DNA of 64,000 bases from Salvelinus alpinus (lineage: Eukaryota; Chordata; Actinopteri; Salmoniformes; Salmonidae). Each line of letters starts with the position of its first letter. The first letter of the stretch is position 1. The position numbers were made by a program, and so were the translations under genes. This document shows, piece after piece, positions 25,341 through 38,642 of this stretch. The notes under the pieces were generated by a model that did no database searches, had not been told where the DNA came from, and was given only the letters and a program-made list of their open reading frames with translations. The stretch spans positions 29,451,106-29,515,105 of the forward strand of contig NC_092100.1 in assembly GCF_045679555.1 (NCBI RefSeq), read 5' to 3'.

Positions 25341-26919
25341 TAGGCTATATAGGCTATTCATCAAAGTAGCCTATTTTGCATTGATAACCAAATATAATCT
25401 CAGTGACTGTTCAAACAGTAAACCAAACAACAAGAATCCACCCAAAAAGGTATTTTGTTTAGAAGTAATAACTAGTGATTACAGGCATAATGACAAGTTA
25501 AACAGCCTACCTACAACTGGTAAAAAGTTGTCACGACGTGTGCTGCTTTGTCTCCTCTCACTCATGTGACTCAGACAATAGTGGACTAAGCTGCATGCTA
25601 CAGTGCTCTCTCAACACACACACCCATCCAGCCCTCCCCACCATTCACTCACTCACTCACCTCACTCACTCTACTCACTCACTCTCCTCACTCACTCTCC
25701 TCACTCACTCTCCTCACTCACTCACTCTCCTCACTCACTCTCCTCACTGCCTGATTGTCAGCAGCAGCAGGTCACATTGAAATATATAAAAAAATTTAAA
25801 GAGAAATGCCATGGCGGCCTGCGGTGAAACTTAGAAGTAGCCCAAAAACTCGCAACCCACCTACGACATCGTTTTCAAAGTAGCCCAATTTGGGCCGAAA
25901 AAAAAACGCAAACATGGCAACCCTGCTATCAATAGACGGCCACTCTTCTTGCTTTCACAAAATGAAGGAACAAAAACAAAAACTTTGCTATCGCCCCGTT
26001 GTGAATGGGAATGGGACCGGCGAGGATATCATGTTACCAAAAGATGTCAGCTACTCCAAAAATACCACTCCACATGAACGCATGGACATAGATCAATAGA
26101 GTGAAGCTTGTAGTCACCTTAAGGCCCTGCCAACCCTGTCATAACAACCTTACCAAACCTCATGGACAAATATGAACCAGGGCCATCTTACACTGATCTG
26201 GAAGTCCAATCTAACCCCAGGAAGACCAGGTAACAGCTGTTCCCTTTGACCTCTGACCTCAATGATCAGTACACCTTCTGTCTGAGGACATCTAGAAGAG
26301 CATCTGTGGAGGAAGAGGCACCAACAACCGTATTGCACCTGCTTATCAGAGGTCCTAGTGGGAGTGAGGAGCTAGTGGTTGAGGTACCCCATGTGTCCCT
26401 ACTACCAGCTGGAACCAAACAGAGAGCTGCTTTCCATCTGAGCTCTAGTCTTCCAAAATATCACATCTGCAGTCTATAAGGACATCTGAGTTCAAAATCC
26501 TGGCTTTAGCCAAACATTCAATTCTGCATTAATATAATCCACCGTTTTTACGAGTGAGTTAGCGGATCTTAAAAACTATACCCGCTGACTGAACTGAAAT
26601 CTAACATCCTGTGTGTATTAAAAAGGCACAGTGTTACGCTCTGAGCATAAGTATGGATATAAAAGTCATTTGAGCAACATTAATATTTACTGATGAGCAT
26701 ACTGAGCTCCCAGGAGTTCAACCAAAATGCTTGCCAGGAGCTTAAAAACACAACTAAGCCGCACAGTGCTCTCCAAGTGGAGAGATGCTCCAAGAACAAA
26801 AACCTGCCATACACATATCATTACAAATAGTCTCCAACTGTCTTGAGTGTGTTGTTATTGTGTATGTCTGCATGTGTGTGAGTGAAAGACTGTCACAATG
26901 TATATTCATGTTTATACAA
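25341..26919. other. mostly single-copy DNA with a (CTCACT)n tract
   Basis: The tract 25648-25748 mixes ctcact and ctcactctc units. The rest holds no exon or bounded repeat that I can support. Confidence 0.4.
25648..25748. repeat. (CTCACT)n-type simple repeat
   Basis: Irregular ctcact / ctcactctc units. It explains the Thr-His-Ser-rich open frames. Confidence 0.95.
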
Positions 26920-27732
26920 TGGGTGGGTCTAATCTTGAATGCTGATTGGTTAAAACTGCATTCCAGCCGGTGTCTATTCCACAAGTTACCACCGGCTAAA
27001 TCTATGACTTTAAAATGCCTATTTACTATGTTCCATCTGACTGCGCAATTCACTGTCTCATCAGCCCAGCCAAGCAATTTATAAACTTGATCTCCACTAT
27101 AAAAAGCATGTAGACATTATCTCACATTTCTTTTAGACTAACATTTCGTTTTCAACAGCAGATATTTGTATAAACCTTGCTGTCTGTCTCTCTGACATTT
27201 GCAACATTGTTTCAATATTGAAATTTGATCTCCAGCTGTCCTATGGTAATGAACGTGTTGGGAGTCGGGACGAGAGAGACAGGCAAACAGCTTTTCTCAG
27301 CCAGTCGAAATTATGAATCAGCTGGCATCATTTTTATGGATATATACAAAGAAATGTCAACTGAAAAATGGTCAAACTAAACAAAATGCAGCTTGTTTGC
27401 AGTCTTTCCAGCTTCAGTTTGAAGTGATTGTGTTAGCGGTGTTGTTGGCTAGCTCCTCTAAACAACAGTGTCCTGAGGAGTGAGCACATTTTCTATGCCA
27501 GACGAGATCGTGCTTCATTAGCTCAATGTTATGGATGTATCCAAATAAATGTCCCTAGAAAACAGCTTAAACAAATGCAAATGCGGCTAATTTGCTGTTA
27601 TTCTGGCTGATAGATGCAAGAGATAGACTTGTATGGGGATTATATCTAAATAGTAGTATATCGTCTCGGGCCTAACAACACTCGTGCCAATATATCCTCC
27701 AAACACCGGCTTCTCGGGCATTATCACTTACG
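26920..27732. repeat. possible abundant salmonid repeat
   Basis: The stretch from 'gggtgggtctaatcttgaat' to 'ccggcttctcgggcattatc' resembles a multi-copy salmonid sequence that I recall. Only one copy occurs in the window, no TIR/TSD is clear, and it may instead be ordinary intron. Confidence 0.35.
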
Positions 27733-28556
27733 TAGAGGTGAGTGGCATGTGTGTTATGTGCATGGTTGGTGTGGGCACTGGGTATGTGTATTTGTATCCC
27801 TCATTTACACAAGTGTTTCCATTATTTTGGCAGTTACCTGTATAACTCTGTCGTTCTATTCCTCATCTTTTTCACCTTATTTTCTGATATATTTTTGCTC
27901 TTTCTCTAAATCCCCAATCAGACATGGCCTAGCTCCCATCAGTAGAAAGGTCAGAGCAGAGAGACAGGGCTCGCTGACAAGGAATGAGACATTTCCACCA
28001 AGAGTAGGCTCACATGTCAGGGAAAGGAGATGGGAGAGGTGGGTCATGGAGAGGAGAGTGGGGTAAGGGAGATGTGAGGGGGGTCAGGGAGGGGAGAGGG
28101 GGGTTAGGGTGAGGAGAGGGGGGACTGATGGGTCTGATGGTCACACAGAAAAGCAAAGAGAGAGAGCGAGAGCGACACCCCCCCCTTTCAAATGTACAGA
28201 AAAATACATAAAACAGTCATCCATGGGTTAGTGTATCATCGTAAAACCCATAATGCCGTAATCCATTCTCATTTCCATTATAACACAAAACCACACAAAG
28301 AGATTTCCCTATACGTTGAATGGTTCTGGCGCACAGAAGCAGACGGCACTAAATATCTGAATTAAAGATGGAAACATAAACCTTAATTTATCTGTCGTAA
28401 TCCATCAATCACCAGATTGGATCCGCTGAGCCTGTGCATACATTATTCATAATGCATCAGTGATTTAGGAAATGTAAATGCAAATAGCACCTGTAACCTT
28501 CACACAGATTACAGGCTACTTACATGCAGTGGACACGGATTACAGGGTTTCACAGG

Positions 28557-28557
<1 letters not shown>
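27733..28557. other. single-copy-looking intronic DNA
   Basis: A G-rich purine run (about 28020-28135, gggagaggggggttaggg type) is the only notable composition. No gene seen. Confidence 0.4.
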
Positions 28558-28768
<211 letters not shown>

Positions 28769-28870
28769 GATTCCACTCTACATGAGTGAACCTACTTTCT
28801 GCAGCCCAGTGCTCCTGCTCCCCAGCCTGCTGTGGTGCAGTGGGCTAAGCTGATTACATCTGTTGGTCTA

Positions 28871-29735
28871 GTGCAGTGGTCACCAACCAAAAGCAAGCCG
28901 AGATCTACCGATAAGATTTTTTTTTTTAAACATGACTTAAAACATTTAACATGAACCTAATAAAATGTGCTTTGTGCAGTAGGCCTAATACATTATCACA
29001 GCATATTGGCTATATGCCTGGCCTGCCAATATGGTTATTCTCAGACCATATCATATTTAAAAACTTGAGCTTTGATAACAAAATAGATCAGTTGGTGTAG
29101 CACTTGCGAGGCACAACTAGGGCTGTTGCGCCGACCGTATTACCGACACACTGGCGGTCACGAGTCATGAATGTAGTCAAATTCCACGTGACCGTTTAGT
29201 CACGGTAATTAGGCTTCTCCAAGCTCTGATGCTGTTGATAGTCAATAAGTAGCCTACCAGACTTGCTAATAGCCTGATACTCAGCACTCTATTGTCCCTC
29301 TAATCACTCTGACATCAATGCAAAGTAATTGAAAATCTAATCAAACACTTCATGAGAGCCCATGAGATCATGTTACGCAACATTTCTATAGGCTATGCAA
29401 ATGCACGAGAAAACAGACTGGTGGCCTCTGCTAAAAATAGGAGGATCCCATCAGCTTTCTATAGTTTAGGCTTACTATATATATTTTTCAACTTTCCTAA
29501 TATTTAGCACATTGCTTGTATTTACAACAGGTGTATAGCCTACCTGGCTGGCATGAAAATGAACCACAGGAAAAGCTTCCTCCACTCACTATTTAAGTGC
29601 ATTTATACAGGTGTATGATAATGGTCCATTCTAAAGCAAAACAAAATTCACAAATGTATTATTTAGTATATGTAAAGACAAGATTAAATCAAGAATAGAC
29701 AGATGGATGACATAATTAGCCTATCAAAAATATAT
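28871..29735. repeat. hAT-like remnants
   Basis: 28871-29000 ('gtggtcaccaaccaaaagca', 'acatgacttaaaacattt') matches the start of 63276-63450 ('gtggtcagcaaccctttctg', 'acgtgacttaaaaaacgt'). From about 29123 ('agggctgttgcgccgaccgt', 'cggtcacgag') a second repeat-like block continues. Ends and duplications are not resolved. Confidence 0.45.
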
Positions 29736-29736
29736 A

Positions 29737-29953
29737 CAGTACCAGTCAAACGTTTGGTCACACCTACTCATTCAAGGGTTTTTCTTTATTTGTACTATTT
29801 TCTGCATTGTAGAATAATAGTGAAGACATCAAAACTATGCAACAGCACATATGGAATCAATTATTTTATATTTGAGATTCTTCAAAGTAGCCACCCTTTG
29901 CCTTGATGACAGCTTGGAATGAGTAGGTGTGTCCAAACTTTTGACTGGTACTG
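29737..29953. mobile_element. Tc1-type MITE, 217 bp
   Basis: Terminal inverted repeats cagtaccagtcaaacgtttg and aaacttttgactggtactg are bounded by TA (29735-29736, 29954-29955). Non-coding. A truncated relative occurs at 63462-63673. Confidence 0.92.
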
Positions 29954-30634
29954 TATATTTGAGCAGCTTCCCCCTGAAAGGTCTGTGCACGGCCCTGGTA
30001 CAGTAGCCTACTAACTCCCTGAGCCACTACTAGAGCCTGTCTTAAATCTTCATCAGAAACACATTAGTCCTGTGTTTCATGGAATGCTGCTGCTGAATGT
30101 CATGCTGTTGTGGAATCATCAGGGGGTTTACTAGAGGTTTATAAGAGAGGAGATTAGGACTAAATGAGGGGGGTGTCTTATTGCTAGGAGCTGCATAACA
30201 ATGTATGTATTTTAACACAATGTTGTGGCTGCAGAGGCAGCAGTTGATGCTGTAGAAGTACCCCCCTCCCCCCCTCCTCCCTCTCTCCATGCTTCTCTCT
30301 CTCCTTCCCCATCCCCCCCTCTCCCGCTCGTGCTCTTCAGTTGACCCTTTCACTCGCTAGCTCGTCTCTGCTGCCAACAGCTTTGCATTTCAAATGACGA
30401 TCAATTCTCTGGACCGGCACTGTCCTTCTCTGCCATATTGACTGGCCAATTCCCAGGTAACTAAATCGCTAAGCTCGCCCCTAACCCCGTCGCACGTTGG
30501 CGATAGCTTACACATGAGAGCTTGATCGATGGGCGGCCATTAACACTGCCAAGGCAGATCAGCCAGGAGATTTACGAGGCCAGGGACGGGACATTTTTGC
30601 AGAAGGAACAGCCAAAACACACACACTCTCACCA

Positions 30635-30635
<1 letters not shown>

Positions 30636-30677
<42 letters not shown>
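30636..30677. repeat. (TGTC)n microsatellite
   Basis: About ten tandem tgtc units. Confidence 0.97.
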
Positions 30678-31551
30678 CACAACTGCTCAATTTGACCCTC
30701 TCTTACCTCAACCGTATTGTATGAAGCTAAACATCTTGCACCAACGTACTGCTCATGACACATGCAGTTGCAGTACATCAATCCATAATGTACTCTCATA
30801 CACCTGCATATGCACATCACATTGACAGTGTGGCCTTGAAATGAAAAGATGGCCTGCTTAGATCTCACACTGACTTGTCCCCCATTGACCAATACACTGT
30901 ATACTGTACCTACAGTCCAACACATACAGTACCAAGACAATGGAAGAAACTGGAACAAGAAGAAGATGGGACAAACATGGAAATGAGATGGGGATAAGAG
31001 GGTGGGTGGAGGAGAGGAGGAGGGAGATGACCAGAAAGACAAATAGAGTGATGAAGAGAGGAGAGAAGGACAGAGATAGAGAGATAGATAGAGGGAGAGA
31101 TAGAGGGAGGGAGAGCCGCCAAATAGAGTGGCATGTGCAGCCACTAGAAAGAGCCAAGAGAATAATAACTAACAGCAGCTACAGAGTCCTGGCTGGGAGA
31201 AGGCTGCTGCTGCCAGTCCACTGTCACACAGAGAACAGCATTCTCACACGGTCTCAGAGAAGGTTTCACACACACACACATTGAAACACGCACACAACTC
31301 CATTTTAGCACAGTCCTATTCAATACTGAGCATTCCCACACTGAACATGTACATGAACACATAAGCATGCGCACAAACGTACAATAAATGCAAGAGTACC
31401 CAGTCCTCCCATAAGATACCATTATCACACAAATACTGTATAGTGACACAGAGATTGATGGGGGGCAGTAGAAGAATATAAGTGTTGCACTTTACACACT
31501 CTCCTCTAAAACACACATAGGCACACACCAATACTCAATCTTCTTGAAGAG

Positions 31552-31590
31552 TCCCCTCCCTCCCTCCCTCCCTCCCTCCCTCCCTCCCTC
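31552..31590. repeat. (TCCC)n microsatellite
   Basis: About nine tandem tccc units. Confidence 0.97.
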
Positions 31591-31624
31591 TGGAATGTTC
31601 CGGCATGCACACAGTGCCATTGGA

Positions 31625-32014
31625 AGAGAAAATATAAACGCAACATGCAACAATTTTCTATAAGGAAATCAGTCAATTTAAATAAATTCATTAGGCCCTA
31701 ATCTATGGATTCCACATGGCTGGGCAGGGGTGCAGCCATGAGTGGTCCTGGGAAGGCATAGGCCCACCCACTTGGCAGCCAGGCCCACCCACTAGGGAGT
31801 CAGGCCCAGCCAATCAGAATGAGTTTTAAGGGCTTTATTACACATAGAAATACTCATCAGAAATGCTCACTAACAGGGATGTAAACAAATTTGTGCACAA
31901 CATTTGAGCGAAATAAGATTTTTGTGTGTATGGAACATTTCTGGGATTTTTCTTTTCAGCTCAGGAAACATGGGACCAACACTTTACATGTTGCGTTGAT
32001 ATTTTTGTTCAGTG
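31625..32014. mobile_element. Tc1-like element G, internally deleted copy
   Basis: Ends 'aatataaacgcaacatgcaa' (left) and 'ttgcgttgatatttttgttcagtg' (right), with 'taaggaaatcagtcaattta' and 'ccaggcccagccaatcagaa'-type sequence between. It lacks the transposase. It is the same family as 33823-35159, 43540-44032 and 61258-61450. The left tip is decayed. Confidence 0.85.
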
Positions 32015-32253
32015 TAACTAAATAATGGACAGTTGCAATGGATGAAACCTGATGATGGTTTATTTAGTCTAAAATATGCATAGGAAAAAGAGACATGCGG
32101 CAGTATAAATATATATATGTTTAAATTGATATTCATATTTCTACCTGCAGCTGTTTGTAACATAAATATAATATTTTCTGCTGAGCTGTCCGTTGTAAAC
32201 AAATGGATGTGTCAGCTGACTGCTGGATTAAGATGCTTCCCTAGCTCCAGTGG

Positions 32254-32962
<709 letters not shown>

Positions 32963-33646
32963 TAGGGTTGCAAAGCTACCGGTAACTTCCCGCAATCTTC
33001 AGTAATTTAGGTAATTAACAGAAGTTCTATGGCAATCTATCGTAACAATGGTCATTTATACTTGAATAACTTCATATTTAGTATACATTTTTATATATCT
33101 GTGTCCATATTGTCCATGAGTTTCTAGTAGATAGACCATATGGTTCAAGAGAAAATAGCAGAATTAATGAAAAAGCATCTAATCAACAATGGCATTATTT
33201 TCAATTACCCCTGCAACTTGTTCAAATATTGACTTTTTTCTCAACTGGCAATAGTTTGGAGCCAAAATATTGACAACAAATACATATTGACATATTCAAA
33301 TAAATAAGTGTAAAAAAAAAAATAGAAGAAACCCTCATATTAAACACCAATGGTACCCACTAAGTTGATCATTTATATTTAAGATAATTTTGTACAGCTT
33401 TGTCATTCTATTTTTTATTTTTAAATCTTATTTAATTATTTCCTTTATTTTTAAAAAGTGTTATGGCCACACAGACGGCCAGATATAGTGTAATTACAGA
33501 CACCGGTGATAATCTGAAGTACCCAAAAGGGCCACTAGATGTCTTGTGATAGGTTACATAAAATCCTTGAAAAGATACCAGAATTCTTGTAGTTTACTGT
33601 TAAAACTTAAAAAATTCCAGTAATATACCCTCCCTTTGCAACCCTA
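32963..33646. mobile_element. non-autonomous hAT-like element, 684 bp
   Basis: Thirteen-base inverted ends tagggttgcaaag / ctttgcaacccta. The adjoining octamers atcctacg and gtccttag agree at 5 of 8 positions, a weak duplication. The interior is AT-rich and non-coding. Confidence 0.65.
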
Positions 33647-33822
33647 GTCCTTAGCTGCCTAACTACTGGCATGGAGGGAAGGAGAGGGGCGAGAGAGGCT
33701 GCAGCTGAGCTGAGATGTGCCCTTGGGGAGACTCAGCTCATGTCAAAGATAGTAATAATCTATAGTGGTGCTTCATTCTCAATAGGCCATATCATGCATG
33801 CATGGATGTATGTATGCATATA

Positions 33823-35159
33823 CACTGAACAAAAATATAAACGTAACATGTAAAGTGTTGGTCCCATGTTAAAAAGATCCCAGAAATGTTCCCTACGCAC
33901 AAAAAGCTTATTTCTCACAAATGTTGTGCACACATTTGTTTACATCCCTGTTAGTGAGAATTTCTCCTTTGCAAATATATTCCATCCACCTGACAGATGT
34001 GACATATCAAAAAGCTGATTAACCAGCACGATCATTACACAGGTGCACCTTGTGCTGGGGACAATAAAAGGCCATGTCTCACGTTTTGTGAGTGTGCAAT
34101 TGGCATGCTGATTGCAGGAATGTCCACCAGAGCTGTTGCCAGAGAATTTAATGTTAATTTATCTACCATAAGCCGCCTATACAATGTCATTTTAGAGAAT
34201 TTGGCAGTATGTCCAACCAGCCTCACAACTGCAGTCCACGTGTAACCATGCCAGCCCAGGACCTCCACATCCAGCTTCGTCACCTACGTGATCATCTGAG
34301 ACCAGCCAACCAGACAGATGATGAAACTGTGGGTTCGCACAACTGAAGAATTTCTGCACAAACTGTCAGAAACTGTCTCAGGGAAGGTCATCTGCGTGCT
34401 CATCGTCCTACCAGGGTCTTGACCTGACTGCAGGGATGAATCCCGGTTTCAACTGTACCGGGCAGATGGCAGACTGCATGTATGGCGTCGTGTGGGTGAG
34501 CGGTTTGCTGATGTCAACAATGTGGACAGAGTGCCCCATGGTGGCGGTGGGATTATGGTATGGGCAGGCAGAAACTACAGACATAATTGACATAAACGAA
34601 CATAATTGCATTTTATCTATGGCAGTTTGAATGCACAGAGACATCACCTCATGTTTCAGCATGATAATGCATGGCCTCATGTCACAATGATCTGTACACA
34701 ATTCCTGGAAGCTGAACATTTCCCAGTTCTTCCACGGCCTGCATATTCACCAAACATGTCACCCATTGAGCATGTTTGGGATGCTCTGGATCAACGTGTA
34801 CGACAGCGTGTTCCAGTTCCCACCAATATCCAGCAACTTCGCACAGCCATGGAAGAGGAGTGAGACAACATTTCACAGGCCACAATCAACAGCCTGATCA
34901 ACTCTATGTGAAGGAGATGGGTCGCACTGCATGAGGCAAATGGTGGTCACACCAGATACTGACTGGTTTTCTGATCCACGCCCCTTCCTGTTTTTAAGGT
35001 ATCTGTGACCAACAGATGCATATCTGTATTCTTTGTAATGTGAAATCCATAGATTAGGGCCTAATGAATTCATTTCAATTGACTATATCCTTATATGAAC
35101 TGTAACTCAGTAACATTTTTGAAATTGTTGCATGAGGACGTTTATACTTTTGTTCCGTG
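33823..35159 (+). mobile_element. Tc1-like element G, full-length copy
   Basis: The ends cactgaacaaaaatataaac and gtttatacttttgttccgtg are inverted repeats bounded by TA (33821-33822, 35160-35161). One decayed transposase gene lies inside. Confidence 0.92.
34075..34962 (+). pseudogene. Tc1 transposase pseudogene (element G)
   Basis: Pieces in order: the HTH part '[20 protein letters not shown]' (about 34120-34180), a stop in the linker near 34240, 'RADGRLHVWRRVGERFADVN' (about 34459-34520) and 'VPHGGGGIMVWAG' (about 34530-34570). The second acidic motif is 'MFQHDNAWPHVT' (about 34650-34690), and the third is 'YSPNMSPIEHVWDALDQRVR' (34742-34801), which keeps the Glu. It ends 'HEANGGHTRY' with TGA at 34960. 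Several frameshifts and stops; inactive. Confidence 0.9.
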
Positions 35160-35161
35160 TA

Positions 35162-35790
35162 TGTAGGGTGAGCTACCCTTGTTTCTAGGAAACCATACAC
35201 AAAATGTATAATTTGACCAAATATTTAGGAAGTGGTCATCATTTCATGTAGTCTGTGAAGGAAGAAACCACATGGAAAAGGTGCACGTGGGGTCAAAATA
35301 AACAAATTAATGTATTGTGTAAGAGGTTTCATGATGCATGTATTTAAACCAAAGTGGATAATTTTAAGATTGTTACATCAGTTGGGGTCTCTATAAGCTT
35401 CAATATGATGTCCTAAAACTAGCATGAAAGTGCATCCTTGTAGCTGTGTGGGCTAATATAGTCAAAATGTTTGCCTTGGGGTAAATTGAGGTGGTGGAAA
35501 TACTTCATTCAGTACAGAAATTTGTTGGCGGCTTAACTTACCCTGTCGCGTGACTCAACTTACCCATACCTGGGGTAAGTTGTGCCAAAATACCTCTTTT
35601 GGTAAAGCTATGATTTCAAATGTAATGTTTAGATGAATTCTGATTATTCCAGGGATACACAACATCCTAAAATATGTAAATATCTTTGTTAGAAAGAATG
35701 CTATATTTCCCTTGACGGTGATGCTGAATGTAAAAAATGGCTCAATTTACCCCACTCTCCCCTATGTATTTTGCATGAATTCATGGTATA
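35162..35790. repeat. repeat-like DNA with imperfect inverted ends
   Basis: The left edge tagggtgagctaccc and right edge (reverse complement) taggggagagtggggtaaat suggest decayed TIRs. 'ggggtaagttg' and 'caacttaccc' motifs recur inside (about 35545-35585). Class unknown. Confidence 0.3.
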
Positions 35791-35828
35791 TTATGAATGC
35801 ATGTGCATACAGCTGCATGCATTCATTT

Positions 35829-36047
35829 GGGCTCCCGAGTGGCACAGAGGTCTACGGCACTGCATCTCAGTGCTAGAGGCGTCACTACAGACACCCTGGT
35901 TCAATTCCAGGCTGTATCACAACCGGCCGTGCTTGTGAATCCCATAGGGCAGCTCACAGTTGGCCCAGCGTCGCCCGGGTTTGGCCGGTGTAGGCCGTCA
36001 TTGTAAATAAGAACTTGTTCTTAACTGACTTACCTAGTTAAATAAGC
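35829..36047 (+). repeat. tRNA-derived SINE (SlmI-like), plus strand
   Basis: Starts gggctcccgagtggcacaga; B box ggttcaattcc (35898-35908); then 'ggcccagcgtcgcccgggtt', 'gtaggccgtcattgtaaata' and the tail 'cttaactgacttacctagtt'. The A-box region has a substitution (ggcacagagg instead of ggcgcagcgg). Confidence 0.92.
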
Positions 36048-36163
36048 CAACTGTCCATAAGCCAACTTGTACTGTATTTAGGACATGCATATATCCCAAA
36101 TGTATGCATCTTTAAAAAAGCATTCTATACTGTAAACTACACTACATGATCACAAGTATGTGG

Positions 36164-37835
36164 GACTTCCGGCGCCGACAGAGATGGCCACCTCGCTTCG
36201 CGTTCTTAGGAAACTATGCAGTATTTTGTTTTTTTATGTATTATTTCTTACCCCAGGAAATCTGAAGTTTTATTGTAGCTGGGGATTTTAACAAGGCTAA
36301 TCTGAAAACAAGGCTCCCTAAATTGTATCAGCATATTTAATGCGCGACCTGGGCTGGCAAAACCCTGGATCATTGTTATTCTAACTTCCGCGATGCATAC
36401 AAAGCCCTCCCTCGCCTTCCTTTCGGAAAATCTGACCACGACTCCATTTTGTTGCTCCCAGCCTATAGACAGAAACTAAAACAGGAAACGCCTGTGCTCA
36501 GGTCTGTTCAACGCTGGTCCGACCAATCGGATTCCACGCTTCAAGATTGCTTCGATCACGTGGACTGGGATATGTTCCGCATAGCGTCGGACAATAACAT
36601 TGATGAATACGCTGATTCTGTGAGCGTGTGTATTAGAAAGTGCATCGGTGATGTCGTACCCACAGCGACTATTAAAACCTTCCCCAACCAGAAACTGTGG
36701 ATTGATGGCAGCATTCGCAAGAAAACTGAAAGCGCAAACCACTGCTTTTAATCAGGGAAAGGCGACCGGAAACATGACCGAATACAAACAGTGTAGCTAT
36801 TCCCTCCGCAAGGCAATCAAACAAGCTAAGCGTCAGTATAGAGACAAAGTAGAGTTGCAAGTCAACGGCTCAGACACGAGATGTATGTGGCAGGGTTTAC
36901 AGTCAATCACGGACTACAAAAAGAAAACCAGCCCCGTCGCGGACCACGATGTCTTGCTCCCAGACAAACTAAACAACTTCTTTGCTCGCTTTGAGGACAA
37001 TACAGTGCCGACACCGACACGGCCCGCTACCAAAACCTGCGGGCTCTCCTTCACTGCAGCCAACGTGAGTAAAACATTTAAACGTGTTAACCCTCGCAAG
37101 GCTGCCGGCCCAGACGGCATCCCTAGCCGCGTCCTCAGAGCATGCACAGACCAGCTGGCTGGTGTGTTTACGGACATATTCAATCAATCCTTATCCCACA
37201 TGCTTTAAGAGGGCCACCATTGTTCCTGTTCCCAAGAAAGCGAAGGTAACTGAGCTAAATGACTATCGCCCCGTAGCACTCACTTCCGTCATCATGAAGT
37301 GCTTTGAGAGACTAGTCAAGGACCATATCACCTCCACCCTACCTGACACCCTAGACCCACTCCAGTTTGCTTACCGCCCCAATAGATCCACAGACGACGC
37401 ATTCACACTGCCCTAACCCATCTGGACAAGAGGAATACCTATGTAAGAATGCTGTTCATCGATTACTGCTCAGCATTTAACACCATAGTACCCTCCAAAC
37501 TCGTCATTAAGCTCGAGACCCTGGGTCTCGACCCTGCCCTGTGCAACTGGGTCCTGGACTTCCTGACGGGCCGCCCCCAGGTGGTGAGGGTAGGAAACAA
37601 CATCTCCACCCCGCTGATCCTCAACACTGGGGCCCCACAAGGGTGCGTTCTCAGCCCTCTCCTGTACTCCCTGTTCACCCATGACTGCGTGGCTATGCAC
37701 GCCTCCAACTCAATCATCAAGTTTGCAGACGACACTACAGTGGTAGGCTTGATTACCAACAACGACGAGACGGCCTACAGGGAGGAGGTGAGGGCCCTCG
37801 GAGTGTGGTGTCAGGAAAATAACCTCTCACTCATT
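36164..37835 (+). pseudogene. L2-like LINE polymerase pseudogene, 5' and middle part
   Basis: The 5' edge gacttccggcgccgacagag followed by atggccacctcgcttcgcg looks like the family 5' UTR. A large deletion then removes the endonuclease. Polymerase fragments in shifting frames include '[17 protein letters not shown]' (37095-37145), '[20 protein letters not shown]' (37229-37288), motif A '[18 protein letters not shown]' (37449-37502), motif B '[17 protein letters not shown]' (37626-37676) and motif C '[10 protein letters not shown]' (37720-37749), where both Asp are kept. A stop and a lost segment split the copy near 37205 and 37416. It breaks off at 'ENNLSL', about where 7206 would begin. Inactive. 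Confidence 0.92.
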
Positions 37836-38600
37836 TCTGTATGGACCTTGCTTTGCGCCCGGGGGCATTGTCATGCTGAAACAGGACAGGGCCTTCCCCA
37901 AACTGTTGCCACAAAATTGTGAACACAGAATAGTCTAGAATGTCATTATATGCTGTAGCATTAAGATTTTCCTTCACTGGAACTAAGTGGCCTAGTTAGA
38001 ACCATGAAAAACAGCCCCAGACCATTATTCCTCCTCCACCAACTTTACAGTTGGCACTATACATTGGGGCAGGTAGCGTTCTCCTGGCATCTGTCAAACC
38101 CAGATTCTGTCAGACTGCCAGATGGTGAAGCGTGAAGGCATTGCGCATGGTGATCTTAGGCTTGTGTGCAGCTGCTCGGCCATGGAAAACTATTTCATTA
38201 AGCTCCCGACGAACAGTTATTGTGTCGACGTTGCTTCCAGAGGCAATTTGGAACTCGGTAGTGTGTATTGCAACTGAGGACAGATGATTTTTACACGCTA
38301 CGCACTTCAGCGGTCCTGTTCTGTGAGCTTGTGTGGCCTATCACTTCGCGGCTGAGCCCTTGTTGCTCCTAGACGTTTCCACTTCACAATAACAGCACTT
38401 ACAGTTGACCGGGGCAGCTCTAGCAGGGCAGAAATTTGACGAACTGACTTGTTGGAAAAGTGGCATCCTATGGCGGTGCCACATTGAAAGACACTGAGCT
38501 CTTCAGTAAGGCCATTCTACTGCCAATGGAGATTGCATGGGTGTGTGCTCAATTTCATACACCTGTCAGCAATGGGTGTGGCTGAAATAGTCTAATCCAC
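37836..38600 (-). pseudogene. Tc1-E transposase remnant
   Basis: On the minus strand, matches to a Tc1 transposase with stops and gaps. Blocks correspond to those in the E copy at 55541-56706, including the HTH-encoding 'aatttctgccctgctagagc' region near 38410-38440. The segment 'cccgggggcattgtcatgct' (37858-37880) encodes the second acidic motif region. Confidence 0.75.
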
Positions 38601-38642
38601 TAATTTGAAGGGGTGTCCACATACTTTTGTATATATAGTGTA

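Larger units (their letters stand above)
29956..31624. other. single-copy-looking DNA with C-rich and CpG-containing segment
   Basis: Contains a C-rich tract (30255-30345), a CpG-containing non-repetitive stretch (30345-30610), (TGTC)n at 30636-30677 and (TCCC)n at 31552-31590. No exon was recognised. Confidence 0.45.
36140..38640. mobile_element. Tc1-like element E shell enclosing a LINE fragment
   Basis: The left tip cactacatgatcacaagtat (36140-36163) and right part (37836-38640, ending acttttgtatatatagtg) are Tc1-E sequence, bounded by TA at 36138-36139 and 38641-38642. Between them lies 1.67 kb of L2-like LINE (36164-37835), and most of the left third of the Tc1 is missing. The right part holds minus-strand transposase remnants. 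Confidence 0.85.

Noticed and set aside
30677..31157. Signal-peptide-like hydrophobic frame with Leu/Ser repeats on the minus strand
   Set aside because: Low-complexity pyrimidine tract (reverse of gagagatagagagg-type sequence), no splice sites or homology.
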